A stretch of DNA of 49,640 bases from a virus. Below the pieces are notes generated by a model, which saw nothing but the letters and a program-made list of their open reading frames with translations, was not told the DNA's origin and did not search any database. The stretch covers positions 1 through 49,640 of IMG/VR virus record IMGVR_UViG_3300017971_000364, one strand, 5' to 3'. The translations under genes and the position numbers were made by a program. Of this stretch, positions 16,601-25,400 are shown in pieces (the stretch's first letter is position 1; each line of letters starts with the position of its first letter).

Positions 16601-17554
16601 TTCTGTTGTTGAGCGTAAGTACTCGTCAATATAATCAACCCTGTCTTCTGCATTTTTAAGTTTATCGTACTTCTCTTTATCTATACCGAGTGCCTCAATA
16701 ATCCCAGACCTATCCAGTTTATTTATCATATATTTGGCGTTGACTGTTTTTGTGGCCTTGTCCATCTTGGGATATCTTTCCATAAACTCGGTAAACGGAA
16801 CCCTTCTGCCACCACCAGTTTTACCAAGTAGGTACCACGTAAGGCCACCCTCTGCCCTCTCCTCTGGGGTTGCTGTGCCGACAAGTAGTTCCCATATATT
16901 CTCTGGGGCCCGTTGCCCCTGTGCGGTCACTCCTCCAAATGTAAGGGCTGCAAGGCCTTGTAGTGATTTTGGAAGCTGGCCTATTGCCCCGAGTGTACCG
17001 TGTGTTAATGAGCCAGCAATGGCCCCCTGAACTGCACCAGTGGCACCACCGTGTTGGTACCCCTTAAGGCCACCGTGCAAAACCATGCCTGGAAGTCCAC
17101 CACCAAGGGCCGTAATCTCGGCTATCGCTGGGGGTGCACCACCCAATCCAGCAAAAATGTCCCCAAGTGTCCCTTGTCGTCCTCTTCCTCTTAAATATTC
17201 AGATTGGGCACCCCATTCCTCGGCTGCACCACCGAATAGCCCACCTTCTTTTTCACCACCAGGCCTGTATTCTGGTTCGTAGTATTTACCAAGCCCAGTA
17301 ACTTTCTTGAGCCATGCGTTGACATCTGCTAGACCCTGGGCCGTATCCGCAGCACTTCCAATCCATCCACCAAGGAACCTGTCTACGAGATTCATTAAGT
17401 CCTGGCGTACTCCACCCTCGGCAGCTTTCGCACGACCCCTCTCGAAGGGTGTCATTGTTTCATCAAGAGGGTCCCCGTAGAATATATCCTCTGTCCTTGC
17501 CATTCCTGGCTGACTAGAATAGAACAAGTCCTCAGTTCTTGCTGTTTCAGGCAT
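13613..17554 (-). CDS. Large internal virion/ejection-type protein with repeated TEDxFY peptides
   Basis: About 1313 residues from ATG 17554. The N-terminus carries ARTEDLFY and ARTEDIFY, and the C-terminus ends exactly with AKTEDIFY, so the same octapeptide-like tag occurs three times at the two ends. Residues about 100-230 are Gly/Ala-rich and hydrophobic (a possible membrane-active part); the rest is long, helical and basic. Size, position between tail genes and lysis genes, and the upstream coiled-coil gene match the DNA ejection proteins of podoviruses (T7 gp15/gp16 type). No lysozyme motif visible. Confidence 0.65.
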   Translation of the reverse strand: MPETARTEDLFYSSQPGMARTEDIFYGDPLDETMTPFERGRAKAAEGGVRQDLMNLVDRFLGGWIGSAADTAQGLADVNAWLKKVTGLGKYYEPEYRPGGEKEGGLFGGAAEEWGAQSEYLRGRGRQGTLGDIFAGLGGAPPAIAEITALGGGLPGMVLHGGLKGYQHGGATGAVQGAIAGSLTHGTLGAIGQLPKSLQGLAALTFGGVTAQGQRAPENIWELLVGTATPEERAEGGLTWYLLGKTGGGRRVPFTEFMERYPKMDKATKTVNAKYMINKLDRSGIIEALGIDKEKYDKLKNAEDRVDYIDEYLRSTTEYRKAPEEYGFIRKVKNESGTQKVGVDPRAEYKEKGFTTNPVEVDSYIKYYSGLPLPEKWKTASRKILDALQIEPRFERLGAPDTGRSFKSYFTRKDMYLDMAKEQVKDLVKKYDFTDAEWQDLTVLVGKKKLPEDKVFRFKDAHSDMMKILDSWQAKLKKKDIPADFPDSLLARMMEEEVELNDQLKKLYQRDPGTLTRAHRDKLFHELSVKQRGAPEEAGQNIVGSQIAQVYGHVAEHTGDILHRMSQDPAFFKGSHANVKEKVDKVLFYLRDPGFEEYVFTQIQNNIQRTSEGRIDRVIEGKQKFEQKLEVLEELGRKYAKSFRNLRVYNEAQQLAKDAAIAVGEMRFKDATMFLEKLKAEVDKGERHWEQYATSYDAPGMKIRPVERIYEINQRLDEIDTARRFIEEQGVRYTPITRQMLEGLFAKDPHRTGSVMTEFFRARKTYDIEKFFKWLIEKGEIEPKDLDAKTVLASYVHNVAHKLSLADIFADAKREGMLKPKGEGEGYVGLPKREFPSLRGFEAHPEFADYLAKQLMKDSWMPPGISRTLGTIKMLQFYNPFFLPMYDVKQAFWAGTLTSRHLPKAIQKAVKDITKKTTDYWEAMYWGLASTPFAPHFEKFNEDIKALSERSVLAKQAKRQKKAPIYRMSWDAAWTMDKFIRLVTYNKYKMQGRTAKDSAYMAARIHGDYASIPPRTRVVLNKIFFTPTFKIAMMAAQTEMIRSAGKHLQYASGLRDKPSVREKHMAKALGGLLSAVALREMTFHILGFETDQFGLKYSKEYIDDEGNKREMVVHAASPDNVFLRYYHRFKSIGDEPDKVRGILNRLKWDLNPLYQFGHEMLSNQGVDFTPIWNNFDPTHKILYDMGKYTVKRLLPITSIFKGMRSEEKQKAYQALQNDLGTMAWFMDKFTLQYTRNNAEARIQWKINDLKKKFAEESKKNPPKTERELEERIEKFENLLRGELEKLESKSYDSPYRENPRGKKGTAKTEDIFY

Positions 17555-17556
17555 TA

Positions 17557-18513
17557 TCACCTCGTAGTGTACCTTGATTGATTACTAGGTGGCCTGTAAG
17601 AGGATGTTTGCTCTGGCTCATATTTATTCCACTCATTATTCCCCATGTATATCATCCAGTCACCTTTTTTTATCCCCATTTCTGGAACGTCTTTTTGTGC
17701 TTTCCTTACTGTTTTTCCAGGGGTTGGCTCACCAGCCCCAGCTTCTTTCTGGAGCCCACCACCAAGGTATCTTAGTTTTCCCTTTCTAACAGATGCTATA
17801 TCTTCACGTATCTGCCTGATAACATTCATCTGTGCTTCATCGAGTGGCTGCTTCATCTCGAGTTGTGTCGCAAATTCTCCGAGTGCATCGAAGTACTGGT
17901 CGAGGAGTTGCTCCTCTTGCTGTTTGGCAAGTATGCTCTCTGTCAACCCAGCCCTTGGACCCGTATACTTCGAGCCAATCCTACCCCTCTCCTCTTCTAG
18001 CCTGGCCCTGGCACCCTTCAGGGCTGCGTATTGCCCCTGTAGTACCTCGAGCTTCTTTGCCTCTTCCTCTGCATCTGCCTTTTCCGCATCAAGCCTCGCC
18101 CTCTTCTGTGCCTCAAGCCCAGATTGATAGTTTCTTTCTCTCTCACGACCAGCCTCCTTAATCATCTCTCCAATCATGGAAATCTGGACTGGTTTATCGA
18201 GCTTATAAAATTCCTCTGGTTTCATCTTGAAGTGTTTAGATGCCTCGTTCGCAAGGCTCGGTGGAATCATAAGGGGTTCCTGGGATTTTGCGTATTCTTT
18301 TTCATCAAGTTCTACGCCCCTCTCCCTTACACGCATACCCCTCTCTTCAATACCAGCCTTTCTTTGCTGCTCCTGCATGAGGGCTTCCCTATCTTTATGG
18401 GCCTGCATATCAGCAAGGAACTTCCTGAAAAGAAGGTCTCCACGTGGACTGCTAGACCCTGGGTCGAAAGCACCATACGGTATTGCTTCTGGTCCCCTGA
18501 TTATTCTAGCCAT
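17557..18513 (-). CDS. Coiled-coil virion protein, ejection-type candidate
   Basis: 318 residues from ATG 18513, which overlaps the upstream stop as TAATG. Residues about 50-220 are a long charged coiled coil (KAGIEERGMRVRERGVELDE, RARLDAEKADAEEEAKKLEV). The C-terminal part contains PGKTVRKAQKDVPEMGIKKG and GDWMIYMGNNEW. Probably an internal virion or ejection protein acting with the large neighbour. No enzymatic motif. Confidence 0.6.
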   Translation of the reverse strand: MARIIRGPEAIPYGAFDPGSSSPRGDLLFRKFLADMQAHKDREALMQEQQRKAGIEERGMRVRERGVELDEKEYAKSQEPLMIPPSLANEASKHFKMKPEEFYKLDKPVQISMIGEMIKEAGRERERNYQSGLEAQKRARLDAEKADAEEEAKKLEVLQGQYAALKGARARLEEERGRIGSKYTGPRAGLTESILAKQQEEQLLDQYFDALGEFATQLEMKQPLDEAQMNVIRQIREDIASVRKGKLRYLGGGLQKEAGAGEPTPGKTVRKAQKDVPEMGIKKGDWMIYMGNNEWNKYEPEQTSSYRPPSNQSRYTTR

Positions 18514-19505
18514 TAGTAACCTCCCATCATATTCCAAATATCACTCATGTCCCTCGCTGGGGGCACTGGTGTTGTTGGCATGTCTCCACCTCTGTTCATG
18601 AAGTATTGCAGCCAATCACCACCAATGTTCATTAGTTGCTCAAAACCAGACGGCCCACCGCCACCAAAGCCAAATGTAGTTGGATTCATCCCAGCAATTT
18701 GCAAGGCGAACGGTAAGAACGGATTCATCTGGTATTGGTTCATAGACTGATTCTGCATACCTTCCATACCCTGTTGTAGCCCCATCATTCCAGAGGCTAT
18801 CTGTAGTGGCATCATGGCCTGTGTATTCGCAAGGTTGAACAGTGCGTTCGCAGCATTTTGTTGAAGTCCAGCAGCACCAAGGCCAAATTGTCCTTGGGCA
18901 CTTCCGATATTCCCCATGCCCATGGCTGCCTGTAACGCTAGGTTGCGAGCCATTTGGTCCTCAGAGACCTGTGCCTGGGCTGCTGCAAGCCCCATGTTTT
19001 CACCCATTCTCTCTGTCTCTCTAACAATGTTAGATTGTAGTGGTGTCGACCATCTTAGTCCACCAACGCCAAACTGCTCTGCAAGGTCTCTCCCCTTCTC
19101 TTCGAGGTATCTATTCGCTACTGCTTTCTGTGCATCATAGATGCCACTGACATCAACTGGGGAACTCATAGAGGCCAATGGGTCCAGGTATCCAAGTGCC
19201 GAGGCAAACGCCCCAGGCTCAGAAACCATTCCACCCATCCAGTCTTGAAGCTGAGCTCCAAGGGCATCAAACATCTCTTGTCCTGGGAATGTAAACGGTT
19301 GCTCTTCACCAGTCCATGGCTGTCCAGGCTGTGCTGTATTTGCAAATGGGTCATCTGTGCCAGAGTCTAAACCAAGGGCTGCGAATGGGTCATCTGTTGG
19401 CATTGTATTTGAATAGGGGTTGTAATCCTCAAATCCAGCCATTTCCTCACGCATACTTCGCCTGTTCATTCTGTCGTCATATCTGCTTCTATCTACATTA
19501 ATCAT
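18513..19505 (-). CDS. Met/Gln/Gly-rich virion protein
   Basis: 330 residues, low complexity: an acidic Pro-rich N-terminus, a middle of small-residue helices (RNLALQAAMGMGNIGSAQGQ), and a Gly/Asn/Met/Phe C-terminus. Coupled to genes on both sides by TAATG. Amphipathic Ala/Gln helices of this kind occur in internal core or DNA-ejection proteins (T7 gp14/P22 gp16-like in style). No family recognised. Confidence 0.55.
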   Translation of the reverse strand: MINVDRSRYDDRMNRRSMREEMAGFEDYNPYSNTMPTDDPFAALGLDSGTDDPFANTAQPGQPWTGEEQPFTFPGQEMFDALGAQLQDWMGGMVSEPGAFASALGYLDPLASMSSPVDVSGIYDAQKAVANRYLEEKGRDLAEQFGVGGLRWSTPLQSNIVRETERMGENMGLAAAQAQVSEDQMARNLALQAAMGMGNIGSAQGQFGLGAAGLQQNAANALFNLANTQAMMPLQIASGMMGLQQGMEGMQNQSMNQYQMNPFLPFALQIAGMNPTTFGFGGGGPSGFEQLMNIGGDWLQYFMNRGGDMPTTPVPPARDMSDIWNMMGGY

Positions 19506-20053
19506 TAGAATCCTCCAGTGGGATATAATCCTTGAAGATACGGAGTATTCTGCAACTCGTAGGGCGTAAACCCACTCGGCATGCTCCAGGCCATCCCTGG
19601 GTCAAGCCCAAGCTGCTCTTCCATTTGTCTCTGCATTATTAGGTCTCCGTAAATTCTAAACGGGTCGTTCCCTCTCCATGGGTCCTGGACCATACTTCTG
19701 TTTGATTGGGCTGGTGTAAACCTAGAGGTTCCACCCATCCGTATTCCACCCATTCCACGGCCTTTTCCAGCAGGTGGCTGTGGCATGCGATTGTTTGGGT
19801 AATATCCACCAGAATTCCTGAGGCTTCCACCTGGTATATATGGGTCTGGTTTCCAGCTTCCTGGATAATAAGTACTCTGTCCACCACTGGTGTAATTCTG
19901 GTACGGATTCATATACATATTATTCCTTGTGCTTCTTGAGCTTTCCCTGCCATATGGAGAACTGCCCCTTCCCTGTCCGTAATAAAAATTTTGTCCATAG
20001 CCTGGCCCTGAATAGCCAGACATTCCTGTGTATTGATATGGGTTTCTAGGCAT
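19505..20053 (-). CDS. Gly/Tyr/Pro-rich disordered virion-region protein
   Basis: 182 residues dominated by Gly, Tyr, Pro, Ser, Asn and Arg (MPRNPYQYTGMSGYSGPGYG, GGYYPNNRMPQPPAGKGRGM). This composition resembles phase-separating or adhesive low-complexity proteins rather than a folded enzyme. Start and stop both overlap neighbours as TAATG. Function unknown; a virion or assembly role is inferred only from position. Confidence 0.55.
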   Translation of the reverse strand: MPRNPYQYTGMSGYSGPGYGQNFYYGQGRGSSPYGRESSRSTRNNMYMNPYQNYTSGGQSTYYPGSWKPDPYIPGGSLRNSGGYYPNNRMPQPPAGKGRGMGGIRMGGTSRFTPAQSNRSMVQDPWRGNDPFRIYGDLIMQRQMEEQLGLDPGMAWSMPSGFTPYELQNTPYLQGLYPTGGF

Positions 20054-20751
20054 TAGAAATACCTCCTTGGCTGCTTCCCGTACATTCCGTAGCCACCACC
20101 GTAGTTATATCTTGATGGCTGTAGCCCAGCCATTTGATAAGCCATTCCAAGGTCCTTCTCTGGAACTCCTGGCCTACCTGGGATTTTATACCCAGGTGCA
20201 CCTGGAAGGGCGTTGTTTCCTGGGGCTGTGCCACCAGGGCCCTCTATAGGTTGCGTAGCAGGAGATGTACCACCTGCCCCTGGATAATTATACCATGACC
20301 ATTGGCCTGCTATATCTCCAAACTTGCTCCCAGCAGCCTCATTTCCCCAGTTCCACCCAGAGTTAGGGCCATACATACTCCAATATGGGTGACTTCTGTC
20401 ATAATTCTGTGCCTGATGCTGTGCGTATTGCTTGAAGAAATCAGACCCAGCAAAGTAGTCCATCCAATCTTTCCCATATTGAGCACGAAGCTCTGGGTCG
20501 CTTGTCCCCTCTGGCTTTGCCATGTAATAATTTAGGTAGTCTAAATCCATCTGGGGTGTAAGGTCAGATAGGCTTCCACCTCGCTTTAACATCCGCTTAA
20601 CCTGTCCAGCATCTTGCCATCCGTATTGTGGACTCCAAACAAGCTGTGCAATCGGGTCGAGCCTTGCTGCCCTATACCAATCTCCACCACCGAGGTCTAT
20701 ATTTCTCCAGTTTCCACCATACTTATTTTGTACGTCTTGTAGTGTCGGCAT
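20053..20751 (-). CDS. Tyr/Trp/Gly-rich virion-region protein
   Basis: 232 residues from ATG 20751, 3 nt beyond GGAGGTAAC. The first 130 residues have a more normal composition (LQDVQNKYGGNWRNIDLGG, WSPQYGWQDAGQVKRMLKRG); the rest is Gly/Pro/Tyr/Trp-rich with GAPGYKIPGRPGVPEKDLGM. Part of a run of five low-complexity genes that probably code for internal or tail-tip virion proteins. Confidence 0.55.
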   Translation of the reverse strand: MPTLQDVQNKYGGNWRNIDLGGGDWYRAARLDPIAQLVWSPQYGWQDAGQVKRMLKRGGSLSDLTPQMDLDYLNYYMAKPEGTSDPELRAQYGKDWMDYFAGSDFFKQYAQHQAQNYDRSHPYWSMYGPNSGWNWGNEAAGSKFGDIAGQWSWYNYPGAGGTSPATQPIEGPGGTAPGNNALPGAPGYKIPGRPGVPEKDLGMAYQMAGLQPSRYNYGGGYGMYGKQPRRYF

Positions 20752-20753
20752 CG

Positions 20754-20942
20754 TTACCTCCAATCATTCCAATAATGGGTTTGAAGCCTGTCTTGGCCAT
20801 TGATGTCAATTTTTTCAGAAACATCTGTGAATAGGCTCTTTAGCCTGCTCTTTGGGTTCTTAAAAAACCGAGAATATCTTGTCTGCTCAATGGTCTGCGG
20901 AAAAACAGCAGACATCTCCCCCGTCTTTAATCTATTAATCAT
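20754..20942 (-). CDS. Small basic protein
   Basis: 62 residues from ATG 20942, which overlaps the upstream stop as ATGA; a longer reading to 21074 would only read the neighbour's bases in another frame. Basic (RYSRFFKNPKSRLKSLFTDV). No family recognised. Confidence 0.5.
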   Translation of the reverse strand: MINRLKTGEMSAVFPQTIEQTRYSRFFKNPKSRLKSLFTDVSEKIDINGQDRLQTHYWNDWR

Positions 20943-21352
20943 GCTGCCATCCGTCTTCTTGAGCCAGTTCTGCTCATTCCTGGTGCAGCAAGCTGTCTCC
21001 TTGAGATTTGCTGCCTTGGTGGGCCAGACGGCCCAGGCATGCCAGGCATGCTTCCCCCACCAGTCATCTGCCATCCAGGGTCAGTGTATGGACCCATTCC
21101 ATATGCCTGAGAAACCATATTCATAATATTATATGGCATCTGTGGCACTGGCCTGAACATATGTGGTTGAGATAGTTTATTCTGTATGTAATTCATAAGG
21201 TACTGGTTGAACTTTTGTGCTTGTGGGTCAAGGTTTGAGTACCCAGTGCTTCCCACTTTATTTTGGTCTCCACCACCAAAGATATCCTTACCAACGTCTA
21301 TTGCTGCTGGTAACGCAGAAACGGCTGCTGCTATGCTAGTTAGTGCTGGCAT
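20939..21352 (-). CDS. Gly/Met/Pro-rich small virion-region protein
   Basis: 137 residues with ribosome site GGGAGGAGAGAA. N-terminus resembles an amphipathic or membrane-inserting helix (SIAAAVSALPAAIDVGKDIF); the C-terminus is Gly/Met/Pro-rich, then basic (RRQLAAPGMSRTGSRRR). Possibly a small ejection protein. Coupled to the next gene by ATGA. Confidence 0.55.
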   Translation of the reverse strand: MPALTSIAAAVSALPAAIDVGKDIFGGGDQNKVGSTGYSNLDPQAQKFNQYLMNYIQNKLSQPHMFRPVPQMPYNIMNMVSQAYGMGPYTDPGWQMTGGGSMPGMPGPSGPPRQQISRRQLAAPGMSRTGSRRRMAA

Positions 21353-21884
21353 TTCTCTCCTCCCTTAATAATCTTAGCAGATATTGGGTCTTTGGCTCTC
21401 CATTCCACATGAACCCGTATTTCTGCCTTCCTTCTATTTTAAACCCGAAGTGCTTGGCCCAATTAAGCATCTTGCTCTCTGCTGTATCTGTATACAGCCT
21501 TATCAGGTCAAGCTCTTCAAAAATGATATCGACAACTTCTCCTATTTGCCTATAAATCTTGTGATTAAATTGCTTCTCGTCCCACCACTTGAAGTAAACG
21601 GCTGCCTGGTAACCTGGTGTTATTTGGAGAAACCCAAGTATGCCAGCCCAATCACCTATCTCGTAAACAAGATTAAGCGACCTTACTTCCTGCGGTATGC
21701 TGGATGGTGGGAATAACATGGCCAGCCGAAGATGGCACTTCTGTATCGTACGCCATTCGTCAGATAGCCACAACTCATTCTTCATGTGCATCTTAATGAG
21801 TTGACCAGCCTTCCAGCGAGTTAACTGCATCAGCTTGATGTCCTTAGTTGGATGGGCCAAAAGGTTTAAATTTACTGCATCCAT
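21336..21884 (-). CDS. GNAT-like acetyltransferase domain protein
   Basis: 182 residues. The arrangement fits the Gcn5 fold: RSLNLVYEIGDWAGILGFLQ (strands 2-4), ITPGYQAAVYFKWWD, HKIYRQIGEVVDIIFEELDL (helix 3 region), then RLYTDTAESKMLNWAKHFGF and GFKIEGRQKYGFMWNG, the typical last strands with a G-F-x-x-E-G turn. The usual R/Q-x-x-G-x-G/A acetyl-CoA loop is not clear, so it may be structural rather than catalytic. GNAT-like proteins are also found among podovirus internal virion proteins. Confidence 0.6.
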   Translation of the reverse strand: MDAVNLNLLAHPTKDIKLMQLTRWKAGQLIKMHMKNELWLSDEWRTIQKCHLRLAMLFPPSSIPQEVRSLNLVYEIGDWAGILGFLQITPGYQAAVYFKWWDEKQFNHKIYRQIGEVVDIIFEELDLIRLYTDTAESKMLNWAKHFGFKIEGRQKYGFMWNGEPKTQYLLRLLREERNASTN

Positions 21885-22274
21885 TTACCACCTCGCACCC
21901 TCTCTCCACTTCTCAGACGACCTTGGTTTTATGTAAAATCCAATGTCCACATGGACAAAACTCTTACCATCGGTATCATATACCCCCATTCTAAATGACG
22001 GGTAAACTTCATCAACGCACCTTGCAAAACGTCTCGTCTCTTCTACATTCGGAAGGTCAGTATCTATCGCCAGGCCGAACATATGAACAGATAAGTGAGT
22101 GCTTAACGGATGGTCTGGACACCTGTATCCACTACTTATAGGAGGAACGTACCCAAACTCGTCCACCACCAGTCCATATTTCAACTGTAGGAAATTATAT
22201 ACTGGCTCGTCATAAAAATCTGGGGGCAGCTTACCACAGTGGCTACATTTATATTGCTCAAGGTCTATGGTCAT
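21885..22274 (-). CDS. Endolysin-like M15 peptidase
   Basis: 129 residues. SSGYRCPDHP, then HLSVHMFGLAIDTD (the S-x-H-x-x-G-x-A-x-D zinc motif with His and Asp ligands, about residues 63-74) and FVHVDIG (third ligand His, with Asp). This is the peptidase M15 signature of D-Ala-D-Ala carboxypeptidases and phage L-Ala-D-Glu endopeptidases, cutting peptidoglycan stems. No signal peptide, so release would need the holins encoded 8 kb downstream. An extra CSHCG near the N-terminus may bind zinc. ATG overlaps the upstream stop (ATGA). Confidence 0.85.
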   Translation of the reverse strand: MTIDLEQYKCSHCGKLPPDFYDEPVYNFLQLKYGLVVDEFGYVPPISSGYRCPDHPLSTHLSVHMFGLAIDTDLPNVEETRRFARCVDEVYPSFRMGVYDTDGKSFVHVDIGFYIKPRSSEKWREGARW

Positions 22275-22492
22275 TTCTTAGTTCTTTTTCCTGGGGTAAC
22301 TTTCTTCGGCACCTGTGGTTTAGAGAGTTCTCTGTAGGCGTCGGCTTTCCCAGACAAGGCGATAAGGCGTGCATCTATCTTCTGGACCTCTTGTTGCATC
22401 CTTTGAATCTGGGCAACATAGCTTTGTCTTTGCGAGACGAGCCTCGTAGACTCGCCCTCAACTTCCTTCAGTAATTCTTTCAATCTTTCCAT
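22271..22492 (-). CDS. Short coiled-coil protein
   Basis: 73 residues, almost all heptad coiled coil (MERLKELLKEVEGESTRLVS onward) with a Lys-rich tail. Overlaps the end of the fibre gene by 35 nt. Small coiled coils after fibre genes can be assembly chaperones or attachment pieces; nothing here proves it. Confidence 0.6.
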   Translation of the reverse strand: MERLKELLKEVEGESTRLVSQRQSYVAQIQRMQQEVQKIDARLIALSGKADAYRELSKPQVPKKVTPGKRTKK

Positions 22493-25400
22493 TTTTTAGC
22501 CTCCGAACCTCTCCCGAAAGTTCTTTGACCTTGTTGCTCAGTTGTTCTATGGCACCGAGCATCAACCCTGTCATATTCTTATGAGAGATAAGCCCTCCCT
22601 TACTTCTGGGTGCACCAAGTACACCACACCTGACAAGGTCATCTTCGTTATATTTTATAAATTCATTAAACTTCCCAGCGAACACTTTCTTCACATCGTG
22701 AACCATGGCCAGGTCATCATACTCATCGAAGGCACTAGGCCCACCATCATAGAGAACATCTCCATCCTCGTCTACAATAAACACGGTGGCCCAGGAACCA
22801 CCAATATACCCACGTACGGCAAATATGTTTGCATCTGCACCAACATTCTGCACACCAGTCCCGTCTTTCTTAATTGCCCTCGCCTGTACTGGAGCATTAG
22901 CTGTCCCATCTTTGTTTGTGTCGTCTGTTGTGTATATAGATAGGAAGTCTACACCCACCTCATTTTCTGTAAACCCACAAATCTGTAGTCCACCTTCAGT
23001 GCTGTTAAATTTTTTAAAGACTCCGTATGTGTCTGTCTCTGCCTGTGTTGTAACACCATGAGCTACGCTTGTGGACTTCAGAGCTATGATAGCGTCGCTA
23101 TATGCACGCTGTTGAATAACTAGACCAGTTGTAACATCCGCACACGCATTATCTCCAAGAATCCACTTACAAGTACCCCCCGTATCTGGCGAATATAGGC
23201 TACCATCTCCTGTTACCATGAATACCGCTGTACCCCAGTTCGAAAAAACACAAAGGTTTTCGTTATCTTCTAGAGTGCTTCCATCTGTACCAGACTTCTC
23301 GGCACCCCAAATCTCCACGGGGGCATACGAGGTTGTCTGATGCGTAGACGAACCAGTCTGCGTGATGCCTATAATTGCCACACCTTCGGAGTTTCCATCT
23401 GAAGCCCCCCACACACGTAGCCCACCTGATGGACCAGATGCCTTAGAGAACCATCCGAATGTATCGGTATCGGCACGAGTCGTAATTCCATGTGCAACGT
23501 CAGAGCTTTGCAGGGCGAGAATCGTGTCGTCAGAGGCACCTTGGTATATAGTCAGTCCCTCGGTCATCTTGGAAGATGCTGCAGTCGTACCTATTATAAC
23601 TGACCCACCATCATCAAAGTATATTCCGTTTCCACCATCGCTTGTCCACTCGCAAGCACCACCAGACGGCATGTCATCGAAGTCTATCTTATAGTGTACC
23701 TCGTCGACTGTGTCATAGTAAAGGAAGAAGTCTCCAGATGTTACCCCACTATCTTCGTCAAGGGCGTCTATGTCTAAGTGTACATCACATTCTGCTGGCG
23801 AGCTTGTGGAGTCAACCTCAATTCCCTCTGTTCCAGTAATGGTTGCGAGAAACCCAGAAAATTTCCAGGTCTCAGTAAGGTTGTCCCAGTATATTGTTTC
23901 TTTTGTAAGGGCTGGATAAGACAGGTCTTCTGCTAAATCCGTCAAGATACCATTAAGAATCAGAGATGTTCCATCTATCTCAAGGCCAGAGCCACAAGAG
24001 GCCCAGTCCAGTTTAGATTCTGAATCGTCCCAGATAACAATCCTATCGGCACCTGGGTCAGACAGGTCTTGAAGCCCGAGGTGGTCTATGGATAAAGTTG
24101 CGTTGCCGTTTGCCCCACCATCTGCAAGGGCAAGCCCAGTACCAGCCGTCAGGACTCTTTCCGCACTCAGGTCTCCGTTAAGGGCTATTACCACATACTG
24201 GGCATCCGTAGGTGCCAGGGTTCCAGCCCCAGGAAGGTCATCGTAATCTATCTTATAAAAATCTTCATCTGTGGCGTCGTAGTAAATAAACCAGTCGCCA
24301 GAGGCAGCACCGCTATCTTCCACGAGGGAGTCGATGTCGAACGAAATATCGCTCGCTGCTGATAGGGCTATCGGAAGAGATGCTGTCAGGTTTGTTTCAT
24401 TCCATATGTCAATTTCCGAATCGGCCGTAACAACTCCGTCGGCATCTGTTTTTAAATACCCAGCACCGTAGTTTGAGAACGTAAGGTCAGCATTAAACCG
24501 TAGGTCTTGGTCTGCTGGGTCAGCAGCCATAACTCCGTATATGATGGCGTTCGATAACTCAGTTGCGATATCGGCACGGGCCTGATTGTCTATGATAAGC
24601 AGGTTGCTGTTTGTTGTCTGTTCGGAACCAGCGTAATAGCCAAGGAAAATATTGCTGGCACCAGTCGTCACCTGCCACCCAGCGTTTCTTCCAAGTGCCG
24701 TATTGTAACCTCCAGTGCTGGCACTGTATAAAGCAGCACGCCCTATTCCCGTGTTGCCAGTGTGGGAGTCTCCACCGCTACCAGTTCCTGCCCCTTGCCC
24801 AACGTATGTATTGTAGTCTCCATCTACCTGTTCTCTTCCAGCGTATGTACCAACATAAACATTGTGACTTCCGTCCTCAAGCTCCTCGCCAGCATAATAT
24901 CCAAGACACGTATTCCACTCTCCAAGAGCAAGGCTATCTAGGGCAGCAAGCCCAATCGAAACACTTGCAGTTTCTGGAACAGCCTGTGGAAGCGTTGTCC
25001 CTAATGATGTTCCAGATAGTGTTAACGTCGAGCCAACACTAAGCCAATCTGTCTTTGTTTCGCTGTCATCCCAAAAAATTATTCGGTCACCACCTGGGTC
25101 AGACAAATCTTCGAGACCTAGATGCTGTAAATAAAGAGATATAACACCGTCGGCCCCTCCGTCTGTAAGGCCAAGACCCGTGGACACACCAAGTGTCCTT
25201 TCATCAGTAAGGGTAGCATCCCCAGATACAACTACGTATTCCGCATCAACTGGGGCACTCCCAGCACCCATGGAATCGACATATGCCTTGATGCTCTGTT
25301 GTGTCGCAAGGTGCGTCTCGGAGTCAGACGACATATCGTCCTCGTCCTTAACTGGCACATCAAGGTTTGTTCCATCTATAGAGATAAAATCATTCGGAGT

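Noticed and set aside
24611-25042. Antisense frames in the tail fibre gene
   Set aside because: Shadow of the repeated fibre codons; repetitive His/Gln/Leu composition and no start signals.
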